From positions 10,957,426 through 11,021,425 of the forward strand of contig NC_135263.1 in assembly GCF_964204865.1 (NCBI RefSeq): DNA of 64,000 nucleotides, read 5' to 3'. The notes beneath the pieces are model-generated. The model searched no databases, had not been told where the DNA came from, and saw nothing but the letters and a program-made list of their open reading frames with translations. How positions within the stretch are numbered: position 1 is the stretch's first letter; each line of letters opens with the position of its first letter. The position numbers and the translations under genes were made by a program. The DNA is from Styela clava (taxonomy: Eukaryota; Chordata; Ascidiacea; Stolidobranchia; Styelidae). Shown here piece by piece: positions 48,886 through 59,895 of the stretch.

Positions 48886-49905
48886 ATGCATTTTCGGAAG
48901 TATCACAGTCTTGGAATATTTCTTGGCATAGCCTTTCTCCTTCTATGGTTTTCGAAAGCTAAAGTCAACGACAAACGAATTCGTGATGAAGCCTTGACTC
49001 TTGATGAACAATTCAATAATGCATTGTCTTTAATTTCCTTAAAAGATGCAGAGACGTTTCTGCTAGTTTTAATCATGACAGCACCAAAAAGTCGTGATCG
49101 AAGAGATGCAATCAGAGAAACGTGGCTCAAATATTCAATACAGCAACACAGCAAAAAAAGTCTTGCAGGCCAGCAAGATATCAGTCATTATTTTGTCCTT
49201 GGCACAGCAGGGTTAGAACAAGATCAAATCGAGGCAATTAAAGAGGAACAAACACAACACAATGATTTAATTTTGCTGGAAGGATTCGTGGATGCGTATG
49301 AGAAACTCACAGAAAAATTAGCTTTAATGTTAATGAATGTTAGAGATCAAATCAATTTCAAATATGTTTTTAAAGCCGATGATGATACATTTGCAAGAAT
49401 TGATATTCTTTACGAGGAACTCAAAAAGAGACATGTGAAATTTCCAACTGAAAAACTATATTATGGATATTTTTATGGAAAAGGAAGAGTCAAAAAGAAA
49501 GGACCTTGGAAAGAAACTGATTGGAAATTATGTGATACATATATTCCTTATGCAAGGGGTGGTGGGTATATCATCTCATCTAATATTGTGGATTATGTTG
49601 CCAATAATTTTCATTTGTTTCAACGATATGTCAGTGAGGATGTATCGCTTGGTGCTTGGCTAGCTCCACTCGCAGTTCAACGGGTGCACGATAAAAGATT
49701 TGACACAGAATACAAGACAAGAGGTTGCAGTAATGCTTATATTGTTAGCCATAAACAGAGTATACTGGACATGAAAACGAAGCAGAAATTTCTTGAAAGT
49801 CATGGTAAATTGTGTGAAAAAGAGTTTTCCAATTTTCCAGGATATGAATATAACTGGGATGTGCCTCCATCTCAGTGTTGTGAAAGGACTAAAGATATAC
49901 CATAG
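48886..49905 (+). CDS. B3GALT6: Beta-1,3-galactosyltransferase 6-like, catalytically complete copy
   Basis: 339 residues, one exon. Type II Golgi protein with a membrane anchor at about residues 8-22 and a GT31 catalytic domain. The family adds the second galactose of the glycosaminoglycan linker tetrasaccharide. Features: RRDAIRETWL, DxD metal site KADDDTF (Asp165-167), YGYFYGKGRVKKKGPW, the SEDVSLGAWLAP block, FDTEYKTRGCSN and the ending PPSQCCERTKDIP, which is characteristic of B3GALT6. Vertebrate B3GALT6 is also intronless. A paralogue lies 3.6 kb downstream on the same strand. Confidence 0.93.
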   Translation: MHFRKYHSLGIFLGIAFLLLWFSKAKVNDKRIRDEALTLDEQFNNALSLISLKDAETFLLVLIMTAPKSRDRRDAIRETWLKYSIQQHSKKSLAGQQDISHYFVLGTAGLEQDQIEAIKEEQTQHNDLILLEGFVDAYEKLTEKLALMLMNVRDQINFKYVFKADDDTFARIDILYEELKKRHVKFPTEKLYYGYFYGKGRVKKKGPWKETDWKLCDTYIPYARGGGYIISSNIVDYVANNFHLFQRYVSEDVSLGAWLAPLAVQRVHDKRFDTEYKTRGCSNAYIVSHKQSILDMKTKQKFLESHGKLCEKEFSNFPGYEYNWDVPPSQCCERTKDIP

Positions 49906-50165
49906 ATTTATTTATTCAGGTGTGTCTCATATTATATTGATACACAAACACATGACAATGCACTTCATTTTAGCTAATTTTTTTAAATTCTGTATATGGG
50001 TTAAATGGAATGTGCTGGCTCACTCTTGATCCAGAAAATACTTTATTAAGTTTTCGTTAACTGTATTAAAATGAAACTGAAACCGGGTGATAAATAATCT
50101 TCATGGCTATGATCTTGGTACACGGTCTAAAAATTATAGGTCACCCAACAATTTAGAAAAAACTC

Positions 50166-50216
50166 TGGGTACTCCTGGAGTATGCGCACCGAGATGTCGC
50201 ATAACCTGGTAACCCT
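50166..50216. mobile_element. Short MITE family, partial copy 2
   Basis: TGGGTACTCCTGGAGTATGCGCACC, broken off after ATAACCTGGTAACC. Shares words with 4287-4384 and 59541-59632. Confidence 0.5.
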
Positions 50217-50574
50217 ATAGCCACTTACCGGTATATTAATTGTGGCTCTTGCCGTAAAATTCATGCAAGAAATCAATGTAAATACAACTATGTAATAATC
50301 ATTGTGGTAACATTACTTTAGAAAACTCTCTCAATGTGGTGTGTAAAAGCAAAATGGTTCAATAGCGTCCTTGTCCAACAATCCAGTTTTTGTATAATAA
50401 GGAGGTTGCAATGCTTTCGTGTCAACATTTCGATTATCTAAGTGTGGGGGCCCAGTGTTAACATGGAGTAGAATTTTTAGAGCAGTTAAAATCGCAAAAT
50501 TTACAAGTACGCGTATCTAGTCTTGTCAATTGAAAAGGCGCGACTCTAAAACCGATGGCTTTGGTTTATCAATT

Positions 50575-51026
50575 AGGTGGTCCAAGGTTGTCGGCTCTGC
50601 GGGCCACAATTATTTTTGCATTGCTCGCGGGCCACAATAGTGCCAAGAATAAGTAAACAGTGCAATACAAAACAAACATCTTTATTGTGCAAACACATAA
50701 ATATCAGGCATAGCCATTCTAGGCTAATAGAATCTACATTAGATTTTTAGTTTTCTATGATGCCTATATTGTTTGCATATATTCCAGACAAAAAAGTTAA
50801 AAAGCCAGATAACAATTTAGACCGCCAAGCACATCATTCAACTTCGCTAGTTTCCCCAGCTATCCATAACACTACCGTATTTGATTCAGTGACAATAGTG
50901 ATGACAATACGTCGAAAGATTTTTCTGATTAATTTCATGACGAAACAACACGAAATGCTATGCGGGCCACAGATAATGAAGCGGCGGGCCACATGTGGCC
51001 CGCGGGCCTGGGTTTCGACCACCCTG
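50575..51026. mobile_element. hAT-like element, about 450 bp, eroded ends
   Basis: Inverted ends AGGTGGTCCAAGG...GCGGGCCACA and TGTGGCCCGCGGGCCTGGG...CGACCACCCT. No clean 8-bp target duplication was found, so it is older than the others. Confidence 0.65.
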
Positions 51027-51579
51027 AATTAGATTGTGGAGAAAATCTGGCGAAACTCTCCTTACAATGAGCACTGACAAACTACATTATAAAAGTGGAA
51101 GCGTCAGTTACCACACTAATATGGGCGTATTCACGATTCAAGAGAAGTCTTTGGATGACTTGTGTAAGTGATGTTTTTCCCAGTTAAAAACTAATCGTTC
51201 GTAGTGGCATCCTCTAGCGGTTTGTTGATGAATATAACATACGTACTGATACGAAACATTTTGTTCTCTGTGACATGATAACAGAGACTGAAACGGTTTA
51301 ATATAAATTTTAAAACTTTGGGTTAGCAAAAACGTACGAATCTGACAAAATATAGAAATACTAGGTACTGCTGCAAATGAAAAGTCAAAAACATGTGGGT
51401 CCAAACAACCAAGACTACCTACATACCAGGTCTATTTGATTTGGGATGTCAAGAATAAAAGATAGCAACCAACTACTAAACTATACTATGACTAAACCAT
51501 CCTCCAAATAAAGATGACCTGAAAGAGATAAAAAAAAAACAGCCTCTCCTGAAGGAAACACAGCACCTTGGAATAATGA

Positions 51580-51827
51580 CTAATACGCACTGGGGGTCAA
51601 TAAGACAGCTTAATCACATGGCCCTTGTTCGCGTACCAGTCCATGTTGGGTATGGGATTAGTTAGCAAGCTTAGTTGTTTCAGATGCATGGGTTTGGTGT
51701 GAGAAGTGGTAAGCGGCGAGGAGTTCAGCAATCTTTTCCTACATAATTATCTCCATGCGATTTGAACCTGCTAACCCACGCAGGGTAATCAGAGTTGCGA
51801 TGGCAAGCGCATTTCTAACGCTTAAGA
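51580..51827 (-). mobile_element. tRNA-like SINE, copy next to 51828-52135
   Basis: Minus strand: a tRNA-like head at about 51755-51825 with B-box-like GGTTCAAATCGCAT, then CTCCTCGCCGC, and the shared body (CCATGTTGGGTATGGGATTA, AAGACAGCTTAATCACATGG on the plus strand). Directly followed by another copy in the same orientation. Confidence 0.7.
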
Positions 51828-52135
51828 TAGGATTTACATATTTATCCCGGGGATGGGGGGGGAAGTCGAGAAGACGACTTAACCATATGGCGAACCACGG
51901 CCTCTCGTCCGGTTACCATTCCATGTCGGGTATGGGATTAGTTATTTTTCGGAAGCAGGGTCTTGATGGTGGAGAAAGCCGTTACCGACCAGCGGTTACG
52001 TGAACCACCCTACGGCGACGAGGAGTCCAGCAATCCTCTCGCACATTATCATCTCCGCATGGGATTCGAACCTACGAAGAGTAATCAGAGGTGCGGTGAC
52101 GAGCGTATTCCTAACGCTTAGCACGCAAAAGGAAC
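51828..52135 (-). mobile_element. tRNA-derived SINE, fullest copy
   Basis: Minus strand begins near 52135 with a tRNA-like head; a perfect Pol III B box GGTTCGAATCC is at about 52062-52072. The body contains CGTCGCCGTAGGGTGGTTC and ends around CCCCGGGATAAATATG near 51840. Related pieces occur at 18.5, 36.9, 51.6 and 59.8 kb. Confidence 0.8.
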
Positions 52136-53544
52136 AAAACGACGCGTTGAGGACCAGAACAACAAATGGACAAAAGCAATCTGCAAAGGTCCCATATAGT
52201 TTTGCCCTGGTCCTCACATATTAACTGCATAATGCGATTATGTCAAACACAGTTGCATGGCCGTAATATGTGCTAACTATTTCAATACAGATAAAACGTA
52301 TATATTATTTGACAGTTTTAAAACAAATACTCTCCGACCAGCGTTATAGGTGTTACAGCTTTTCGTCTTGCGCGACCCTCATTACAGGAATCCATGCCAA
52401 AATGATAACACTATAAAACAAAACTCCATGGGTCAAAAGTACGAAAAATGGAAAAAAATACCTACTACAAATTATTAATTAGAGGGGTAATCTGTTAATT
52501 GCTTGTATGTGTTTGGTGTGATAAATATTTATCTATTTATACGGACTATTAACTGTATTCGTGGTCGAGAAGCTAGTCTCAGAGAAATGAAGTCATTAGA
52601 AATGGTTTTATTTCTGATTGTGTGTGTTTTCAAAGCAAAGTCTGAATATAGTTCAGGCGAGAAACACATAATATGTACGTGTAGACAAATATCAATTAAT
52701 TTACGGGTGATCAGTGTAATTCCAAGGGTTAGTGGAACCGTCGGCACGGAACATCTCGAATTGTGGTGCTGTAGGCTGTTACGCGCTGGTTAATTCTGGT
52801 GAGGTTAGAGACTTGGCGAGTCGAAGTCAATAGCTAGGAACTAAATGAAAATTTCTTAAGAAAATAAGTGTTTTGGTGATTCGTTTACTACTATCTTGGC
52901 AGTAATAACAGTGCTTGATAATGTCTTGTATGTAATAACCCTTTATATTCGTCAGCCCGACGCAGCATTGTCGCATTGTGGTGCTGTTCGATCACTTTTC
53001 GAGGTCCCTGGCGATTACTGCCACACAATTTAAATTAGTTATAAATAGATTATTGATTTATTGAAATATTGATTGTTAGTAACTTTTTTCATGATTACTC
53101 CATATTGCGGTACAAATAAATGATGAATATTAATTGATTGATACAGTAGATATGCAGCAGTGCATCCGGGCTGTGTCCTGAGTAACTCAAGAAGAATTAT
53201 CTATCAACACTAATATTTAAAATTCGTTACCCTGATTATTCCGCGATATACGATAAAAAATATTTTGGTAATACATTTTTATGGGTGATGTGAAATAGAA
53301 TCTCTACCCAAAATATTTCAAAGGCCGAACAAACCGATGTGTTTAGTTTGTTAGTTTTCTGAGAAAAATTATTATGAATCATGAAAATAAAGTTTATATA
53401 TACTGTGCTACACGCCCTTACATCACGTTAAGAAGAAATTGTTATTATAATAGTATGCATTTTGTAATTACACGTTTTTGTCTCAGATACTTCTTAGTGA
53501 TAGTACATTTTTTGTTGTTGAGGCAATCTGGAATATTATGTGCC

Positions 53545-54564
53545 ATGTATCTCAGAAACTATTTCAGTTTCATCCTGTTTTGCAGCATGGCTGTTCTTCT
53601 CTTTTTATGGTTTCCAAAAGCTCTATTGGTGAATAAACAAGTTCACAATGAATTAGCAATTCTAGATGAGAAACTTAATAATGCATTGTTAGTCAATGCA
53701 AACCATGCTGAAATATTTCTACTAGTTATAATTACGACTTCGCCGGAGGGGCGAGACCGAAGAGATGCAATTCGTGAAACTTGGCTCATGAATTCAATTG
53801 AAAAACGCCACAGAAGAGAAGGCCTGGGACAACAATATATCAAACATTATTTCGTTTTTGGTACTGCGAAGCTGGAACCACAACAAATTGAGAAAATCAA
53901 AGAAGAACAAAGGCAACACGATGACCTACTCTTACTGGAAGGATTTGCAGAAACGTATGGGATACGTACGGAAAAGTTGGCTCTCACGCTAATTCATGTC
54001 AGAAATCAGTTTAGATTTAAATATGTTTTTAAAGCGAATGACTTCACGTTTGCCAGAATTGATATTCTATACGAAGAACTCAAAGAGCGACATTTGAAGT
54101 TTCCAACTGAAAGACTTTATTATGGTTATTTTTATGGAAATGATAAAGTTAAAAAGAAAGGACCTCAGCAAGAAAATGATTGGCAACTGTGTGATACCTA
54201 TATTCCTTATGCATTGGGTGGAGTGTATATAATCTCATCAAATATTGTGGATTACGTTGCTAATAACTTTTATCAGTTCAAGCGATATGTCAATGAAGAT
54301 GTATCGCTCGGAGCGTGGCTAGCTCCCCTTGCCGTTCACAGAATCCACGATAAAAGGTTCGATACGGAATACAAATCACGGGGTTGCAGCAATACTTATA
54401 TTGTTAGCCATAAACAAAGTATTCAAGACATGAAAATAAAACAAAAAACACTTGAGACTCACGGCAATTTATGCAGGAAAGAAGTTTCCCTTTTTCGGGG
54501 GTATGAATATAACTGGGATGCTCCATCATCTCAGTGCTGCGAAAGAACAGCAAACATACCCTAA
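53545..54564 (+). CDS. B3GALT6-like paralogue with lost DxD motif
   Basis: Starting at ATG 53545 (MYLRNYFSF) it has 339 residues, the same length as the upstream copy, so I prefer this to the in-frame ATG at 53374. Anchor at about 8-22. Most of the GT31 domain is retained: RRDAIRETWL, RIDILYEELKERH, YGYFYGND, NEDVSLGAWLAP, FDTEYKSRGCSN and SSQCCERTANIP. The metal site reads KANDFTF: Asp165 is Asn, Asp166 is kept and Asp167 is Phe. Known GT31 enzymes need this motif for Mn-UDP-sugar, so catalysis is doubtful. The frame is open and similarity is spread along the full length, so it is not an obvious pseudogene. Confidence 0.9.
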   Translation: MYLRNYFSFILFCSMAVLLFLWFPKALLVNKQVHNELAILDEKLNNALLVNANHAEIFLLVIITTSPEGRDRRDAIRETWLMNSIEKRHRREGLGQQYIKHYFVFGTAKLEPQQIEKIKEEQRQHDDLLLLEGFAETYGIRTEKLALTLIHVRNQFRFKYVFKANDFTFARIDILYEELKERHLKFPTERLYYGYFYGNDKVKKKGPQQENDWQLCDTYIPYALGGVYIISSNIVDYVANNFYQFKRYVNEDVSLGAWLAPLAVHRIHDKRFDTEYKSRGCSNTYIVSHKQSIQDMKIKQKTLETHGNLCRKEVSLFRGYEYNWDAPSSQCCERTANIP

Positions 54565-56280
54565 ATATATTTTTGTAAACTTGAGAAATTTATTTTTTAA
54601 TGAAACAATAATTTATTTATATATAAAATGTCGTTTGTGTATTGTACGCGTAAATTGACAAATAGCCGAAGTGGAGGTCATTATAAATTTCTCAATGATT
54701 CTCGTCAGATGCAAACGTGTCCCGAGCCAAACGTGCTAGTGTGCGACACGGCCTTTGATTCACATAAGAAAATTGATTTGATAGTAATTCTGATACAAGA
54801 TCCATGTAATTTCAGCCTTTAGCTATCTGTCTGTCCATCCCAATAAAACAGTATTTCTTAACAATTTAACGGACCCATTTAAAACCCCTCAAGCAACGGA
54901 CACAAATCAAAACGAATTGCAATACATGGTATCGCGTTTAAATGAATGTAATCATTCTCAAAAATATATTATCAACCCAATGAATTGTTGAAAAAACAAA
55001 CCATCAAAAAAAGATTTCAGTAATTCAGAATCTAAACTTGTTAGGATACCAGGATTTCAAAACCGAACCTTCTTTCAGCGAAAAGAATGGGCATTATTCA
55101 GCGCAGACACAGGATGATTAGGACTGACATGTAGGGTTTTGTTTATTATCAATTCTAATTCGTTCTGGCAGCTGCACACGCTGCTGGGATATAATTTCAA
55201 AAATGTAAGAAGAAATCCTGGTTTGACTTTCCCTTCCATCGCGTAACTTCATCGCCGTGTTAGTACCTGTATCAAAGTCATAAGATTTCAACAGAAGTGT
55301 TTATTTGAGATATCAAGTAGACGCTTTGAGTAAAAAAGGCAAAAAAACAAACATAAAACATAGCTCAAGGACGATTTGGACGATGAGACACCCTGAGGCT
55401 AGGCGGTGCAAATTGTGAAACCCCTCTACAACAATGACGCCACAACTAATCCGTTTAACGTCATAATAGGGATTTCGAGTTTATGTATCATGACACCACA
55501 ATGACAGTTTCAAATTGCTTGGATTACAAAACTTTAGCCTTAGACAAGGTACCGATACATATATACATATAAATTATCATGACACTGAAAAATCCGACAT
55601 CATAATATTTGTTTTCAGTGAGATCTGGCATAGTGAAAATTATATATATATATATATTAATGCTTACATTTTTTGTTGCTTAGAAGAATTAGTATATATA
55701 GCTATATATTGATATTTTTTTCATAAAATAAAGACATTATTACGGTAAAAACTGTTCAGTCAATTCAAATCAGCATACTGCGTTTTTAAGGCTTAAAGAA
55801 TAGAGATTTTCGAAGTTGTACAAATTCATTTATTCGGCCGTGTCTCAATTTTTAATCGTTAATTTCACATGGTAAATATTTGGAATCGGTAACCTGAATT
55901 TTAAACTGACAATATTCTGGAACAAGCCTTTACAACGATTTAAAATGAATAATAGTTCAAAATTGTTTGTCAAGTCCTCGAGGTTTGAGGCCCGTAGGCT
56001 TTAGCCTACCATACCTATTTGTATATCCGGCCGTGCTTAGAATCTCATGAGTTAGTCCGACAGAATCGGGCTTTAACATTGTTTTGGGACATAAAGTTTT
56101 TTTTTAATGTTTAGATATAATGTCAATGACATAAATAAGGATACCCAGGTGGGTGTGGAGTATATAATGTTAAGCAATTTTTTTTAAATGGATTTCAAGT
56201 ATTTGTACCAAGATGACGCACAACTTGGATCCTAACCTGGTACACATGCAATGTTTAGTAGAATAAATGGTAGTTTATTT
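54565..56280. other. Intergenic after the B3GALT6 pair
   Basis: No gene. Dinucleotide AT runs near 55640-55660. A short MITE copy is at 56204-56247, just before the hAT MITE. Confidence 0.45.
56204..56247. mobile_element. Short MITE family, partial copy 3
   Basis: TTGTACCAAGATGACGCACAA and CCTAACCTGGTACAC, sharing words with the copies at 4.3 and 59.5 kb. Confidence 0.5.
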
Positions 56281-57378
56281 CAGGGGTGTCAAACTCGTGA
56301 GTTTTCAAGGGCCGCATTGCATTTTGGGAATTGTGCAAAGGGCCGCAAACAGCTTTTGATATATTATGATAATGTATACTTAACTTAATAGCATATTTTT
56401 AGATATGTGTAGTTTGTGACATATATTGTGATGCAATTAAATAACCGAATAAAGTTTTGGTATTTTCTAAAATATCAAATGGCATTTACATATTAATTTC
56501 TTGGTATTTTACTATTATTGCAAATTTATTTATTATAAAAATCCAAGTTTTTTTTAAATCCAACTACCCGAAACATTTTTGAACAAAGATTTGATAAAAA
56601 AAATAATACATAATAAAAATGACTTTACCTAAATATATACCCCTAAAATACTAACGAATAAACTCAATGTTTTTTCATTACATATGTCCTGACGTTTGGC
56701 ATCTCATTTGTACCACCAGCTTACTAATATCGGACTGAAATGATTTTACAATACCAACTCTAATTAACGGGGTCACATGATTATCGGTTATACTGTTAAC
56801 AAAAGTAATGACTGACTTTTCGGACCATACATTTCCCACCACATTGCCTACCATTGGCACCACGTGGCATATGACTGCTTGGGTTATGATTTATATATAT
56901 TAACTTTTAGTAACTAGGTAGTTGTTTAATTATAATAATATATATATAAACACATAAAAATATTCTATTCCAAGTTGATCTTCAAATTTGTCATATTGAC
57001 TGATGAGCTTATTCTGATATTGTCTACTTATATTGTATTCTTTCATTGTGCTGATGGAAATGCGCCAAATTGAACAATGTGCTTTAGAATTTTAAGAAAT
57101 ACAGAAATATTGCAACCCCCTTTTTTGAAAATGCTACTTTCTTCGTGTTCTTTTTTGCTAGCTTGAAGTGTATCTATAATTGGGTCAAATTGAAAACAAA
57201 CAAAAAAATTAATTTTTCAAAACTACTTTCTGTAAATTGTCCTTTTTTTGTGTGAATAATCAATTAGATGAAAAAAAAAACTTACAAAATATTACAATTA
57301 TTGTTAAGCGTTCGAGGGCCGCATTGGAAATTCTCTGGGGCCGCATGCGGCCCGCGGGCCGCATGTTTGACACCCCTG
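56281..57378. mobile_element. hAT nonautonomous element, 1098 bp
   Basis: Ends CAGGGGTGTCAAACTCG and ATGTTTGACACCCCTG are inverted repeats, followed inward by GGGCCGCATTG on both sides. The exact 8-bp target duplication GTTTATTT is at 56273-56280 and 57379-57386. The interior is AT-rich without a transposase frame. Confidence 0.95.
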
Positions 57379-57549
57379 GTTTATTTCACTAATATAAGCC
57401 AAGATCCATTGACAGCATCTAGCCACTTTCTTTTGCACTCGTCAAACTACAGTTGTGTTGCTGCGGGCATTTCGTTTTTCTGCTTAAAGCTTAGGGACTT
57501 GGGAAATATTTTAGTTGTTGAAATGGATTGGAATATTCGACCTCGTCAT

Positions 57550-57912
57550 TCACTCCGAACAAGGCCATATAAAACCATCCACTGGTATCTGACGATGTGT
57601 AACGTGTTTTCTTTTGGAAGAACCGGAACCTTTCAGGTGCAGCATTGACTTTGGCCAAATTAATATATCCTTGTGGAGATAGAAGGTATGCGTATGCGTA
57701 TGCGTATTTTTGCGAACATGCATCAAATTCCACTTGTTTATTGAGCTATAGGTTTTTGACGAGTATTTGTGTATGATTTCATTCCATAGAATTTGTATAC
57801 TGTTTTGAAGAATACTAGTTTCAGCTGTTTTTTTATCATTCAAACCACGTGTTTGAAGTAAGTTTTGTAATACTGCGTGTTGGTTTTCAAATGGTTTATT
57901 TATCTCCATCAC
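57550..57912 (-). CDS. Possible small coding exon, unassigned
   Basis: A 120-codon open frame beginning MMEINKPFENQHAVLQNLL. The first 65 residues look like a plausible helical protein; the rest runs through a (GCGTAT)n microsatellite at about 57688-57706 and looks non-coding. No family recognised. It may be an exon of an unseen gene or chance. Confidence 0.2.
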   Translation of the reverse strand: MMEINKPFENQHAVLQNLLQTRGLNDKKTAETSILQNSIQILWNEIIHKYSSKTYSSINKWNLMHVRKNTHTHTHTFYLHKDILIWPKSMLHLKGSGSSKRKHVTHRQIPVDGFIWPCSE

Positions 57913-59540
57913 TTGACATCCTTAAATCGGTGATGCCAGTAAATCTTTAATACAAAAAAATCAGTATCATCTGCAATAAAAACAGCTGACTCAAATAAAC
58001 TCAAATGACAGCTGGGGGATGGATACTCAAATTATCTGCTCCATCACGTGCCTCTTACCAGTTTACATGGGTGCCAATTGGTATCTAGGCTCAGCCAGAG
58101 ACAAAAAGTTTCTGGCTGCGATTAGCGTTACGAAATGTTTTTAAATATATATTCCACAATAAAATGATTTGATGCATATTACTGAAAGTTACGCCTGATA
58201 TATCTTTTCCCATTGCACTTTTCCTTTAATGATATTCAATAATATGACGCTCATCTGACATAGTTTTTCAAGTGTGTAGATAGGTATAATCTTTTCCACG
58301 CTGTTCAGATGGGAATGCGCGAATATATCTGAGAATCGCTAATATTTTATTTGTTTGCAATGCGATGAAATCCCATCTTGGCATTTCTGCCTCTCGCAAT
58401 TGCTGCGTATATTTATCGGAGAAGTTCTGTGGCGTGGTTATCAAATGAAGAACTCATGGGAGTATTTTTTCCACGTCTCAACTACTCTCCAACCTTGACA
58501 TTTTGTCAAACCTTTTTTTTCATTCAACCTTTTTTTTTGAACATCCCCAACAACCACAATTAATTCTGTCATTAAACTTCCGAAACAAACAGATAAAATC
58601 ATCAACAGATGCATATCACCAAGTCCTAAGTAGATATTGCTAAATTTATCTTTATTTTACCATTTTTCATGTAATGCTTTTTGGTAAACCTGTTATCTAT
58701 CGTAAATACAGCACATTTGGCTATGTTGCAGTGTAACTTTTTTAGCCTCACATTTTTGATATTTGTATTCAGATCTCTTGGCCTTGGGGCTCTGTCAAAC
58801 AAAGTTACATATAAAATATTGGTTGTAATTTGCAAAACATGACTCCGCATTTTACCACCCGTATATATATCATTCATTGTCGAGAATAATAAAAAAATCA
58901 TAGAATCTAAAACCCAAAAACAAAACAAAAACAAAAATTTTTTTTTGTTGTAGCTGCATTCGGGGGACAGCATGACAACAGGCAAGAGAAGCACGGTAGC
59001 CTCTTATAGTTTATGACGGGGTTTCCTAAAAGGGGACCCCGGCCTCCTTGGAGGCCATTGATCGGTTATCTGGGAGCGCGAACAAACAGATGGAAATGCG
59101 AATATATAATAACAATGTATTTTATAGAAGAGAAGAAGAAAAAGTGTTGAAAGTCTTTGGTAGTTTGAAAAGCATTGGCATGGAACATAAGAATGAACTA
59201 CATTCTTTCCCAGGGATATAGAATAAAATGTAACAATTTTCTCATTCTTGTTCTCGTGATAGCATTATCTTTCCACTGCATCGTCGTGATCATCCCGCTG
59301 CATAACAATCCTTGCTAGCAAATAATTGACTGTTCTCCACCGGGTGTATATCCACTTGAACCACTGCCGACTGCTTTAGCAGGCTTGTATTGTTAATTGC
59401 AACAAAAGCGGGTATTTTGAAATAGTACTCTTTATTTTACGCGTATGTTTCAACAGTATTTCCATATATATGGGTCGCGACCCAAAGCTGGGTTCAAAAA
59501 ATACCTGAAAGTTATTGATTTTAGTTCCTAGTAAATTTGG

Positions 59541-59632
59541 TGCTTGCGTAGTTTGTGCACCAAGATGGCGCACAACCGGAACATAGTATTGTAACAGGTT
59601 AGGTTTCAGGTTGTGCGCCATTATGGTGCACA
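59541..59632. mobile_element. Short MITE, most symmetrical copy (4)
   Basis: GTGCACCAAGATGGCGCACAA on the left faces TTGTGCGCCATTATGGTGCAC on the right, with AACAGGTTAGG between. Related to 4287-4384. Confidence 0.65.
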
Positions 59633-59814
59633 GATTTGATCAAAAACCCTAATACAAATATCAAGCCGTAGAAAAAATTACTCAAGGCTGCATACTCCAC
59701 ACCCATGTAGAAATGATGGGCAATAACCCCAAGATGAATAATCACAGATAAAAAAAAATTTATGTCTGAAAACAAGGTTGGGCCCCAAAAGGCCCCTCAT
59801 CTGCCGGACTAAGT

Positions 59815-59895
59815 GATGTGACAATGTGCAAGGGGATTCCTGGGCTCCTTGTCGTCGCAGGGTGGTTGACGTAATGGCTCATCGGTTGCGTCTTC
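59815..59895 (+). mobile_element. SINE fragment
   Basis: GGGGATTCCTGGGCTCCTTGTCGTCGCAGGGTGGTTGACGTAA region, in pieces, matches the minus strand of 51995-52050. Confidence 0.55.

Larger units (their letters stand above)
49906..53544. other. Intergenic between the two B3GALT6 paralogues, repeat-rich
   Basis: No gene. It contains a small MITE (50166-50216), a hAT-like element (50575-51026) and two adjacent SINEs (about 51580-52135). From 52300 to 53540 nothing certain is seen apart from GTGGTGCTGT-containing stretches at 52760 and 52980 that resemble each other and 10560-10620 weakly. Confidence 0.5.

Noticed and set aside
50757-51032. 91-codon frame between the B3GALT6 copies
   Set aside because: It lies within a hAT-like nonautonomous element and runs through its GGGCC-rich end.
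57268-57648. 126-codon plus-strand frame
   Set aside because: It spans the right end of the hAT element and its target duplication, so it is a chance frame across an insertion boundary.
58626-58994. 122-codon minus-strand frame
   Set aside because: Its composition is dominated by poly-T/poly-A translation and no family resemblance is seen.
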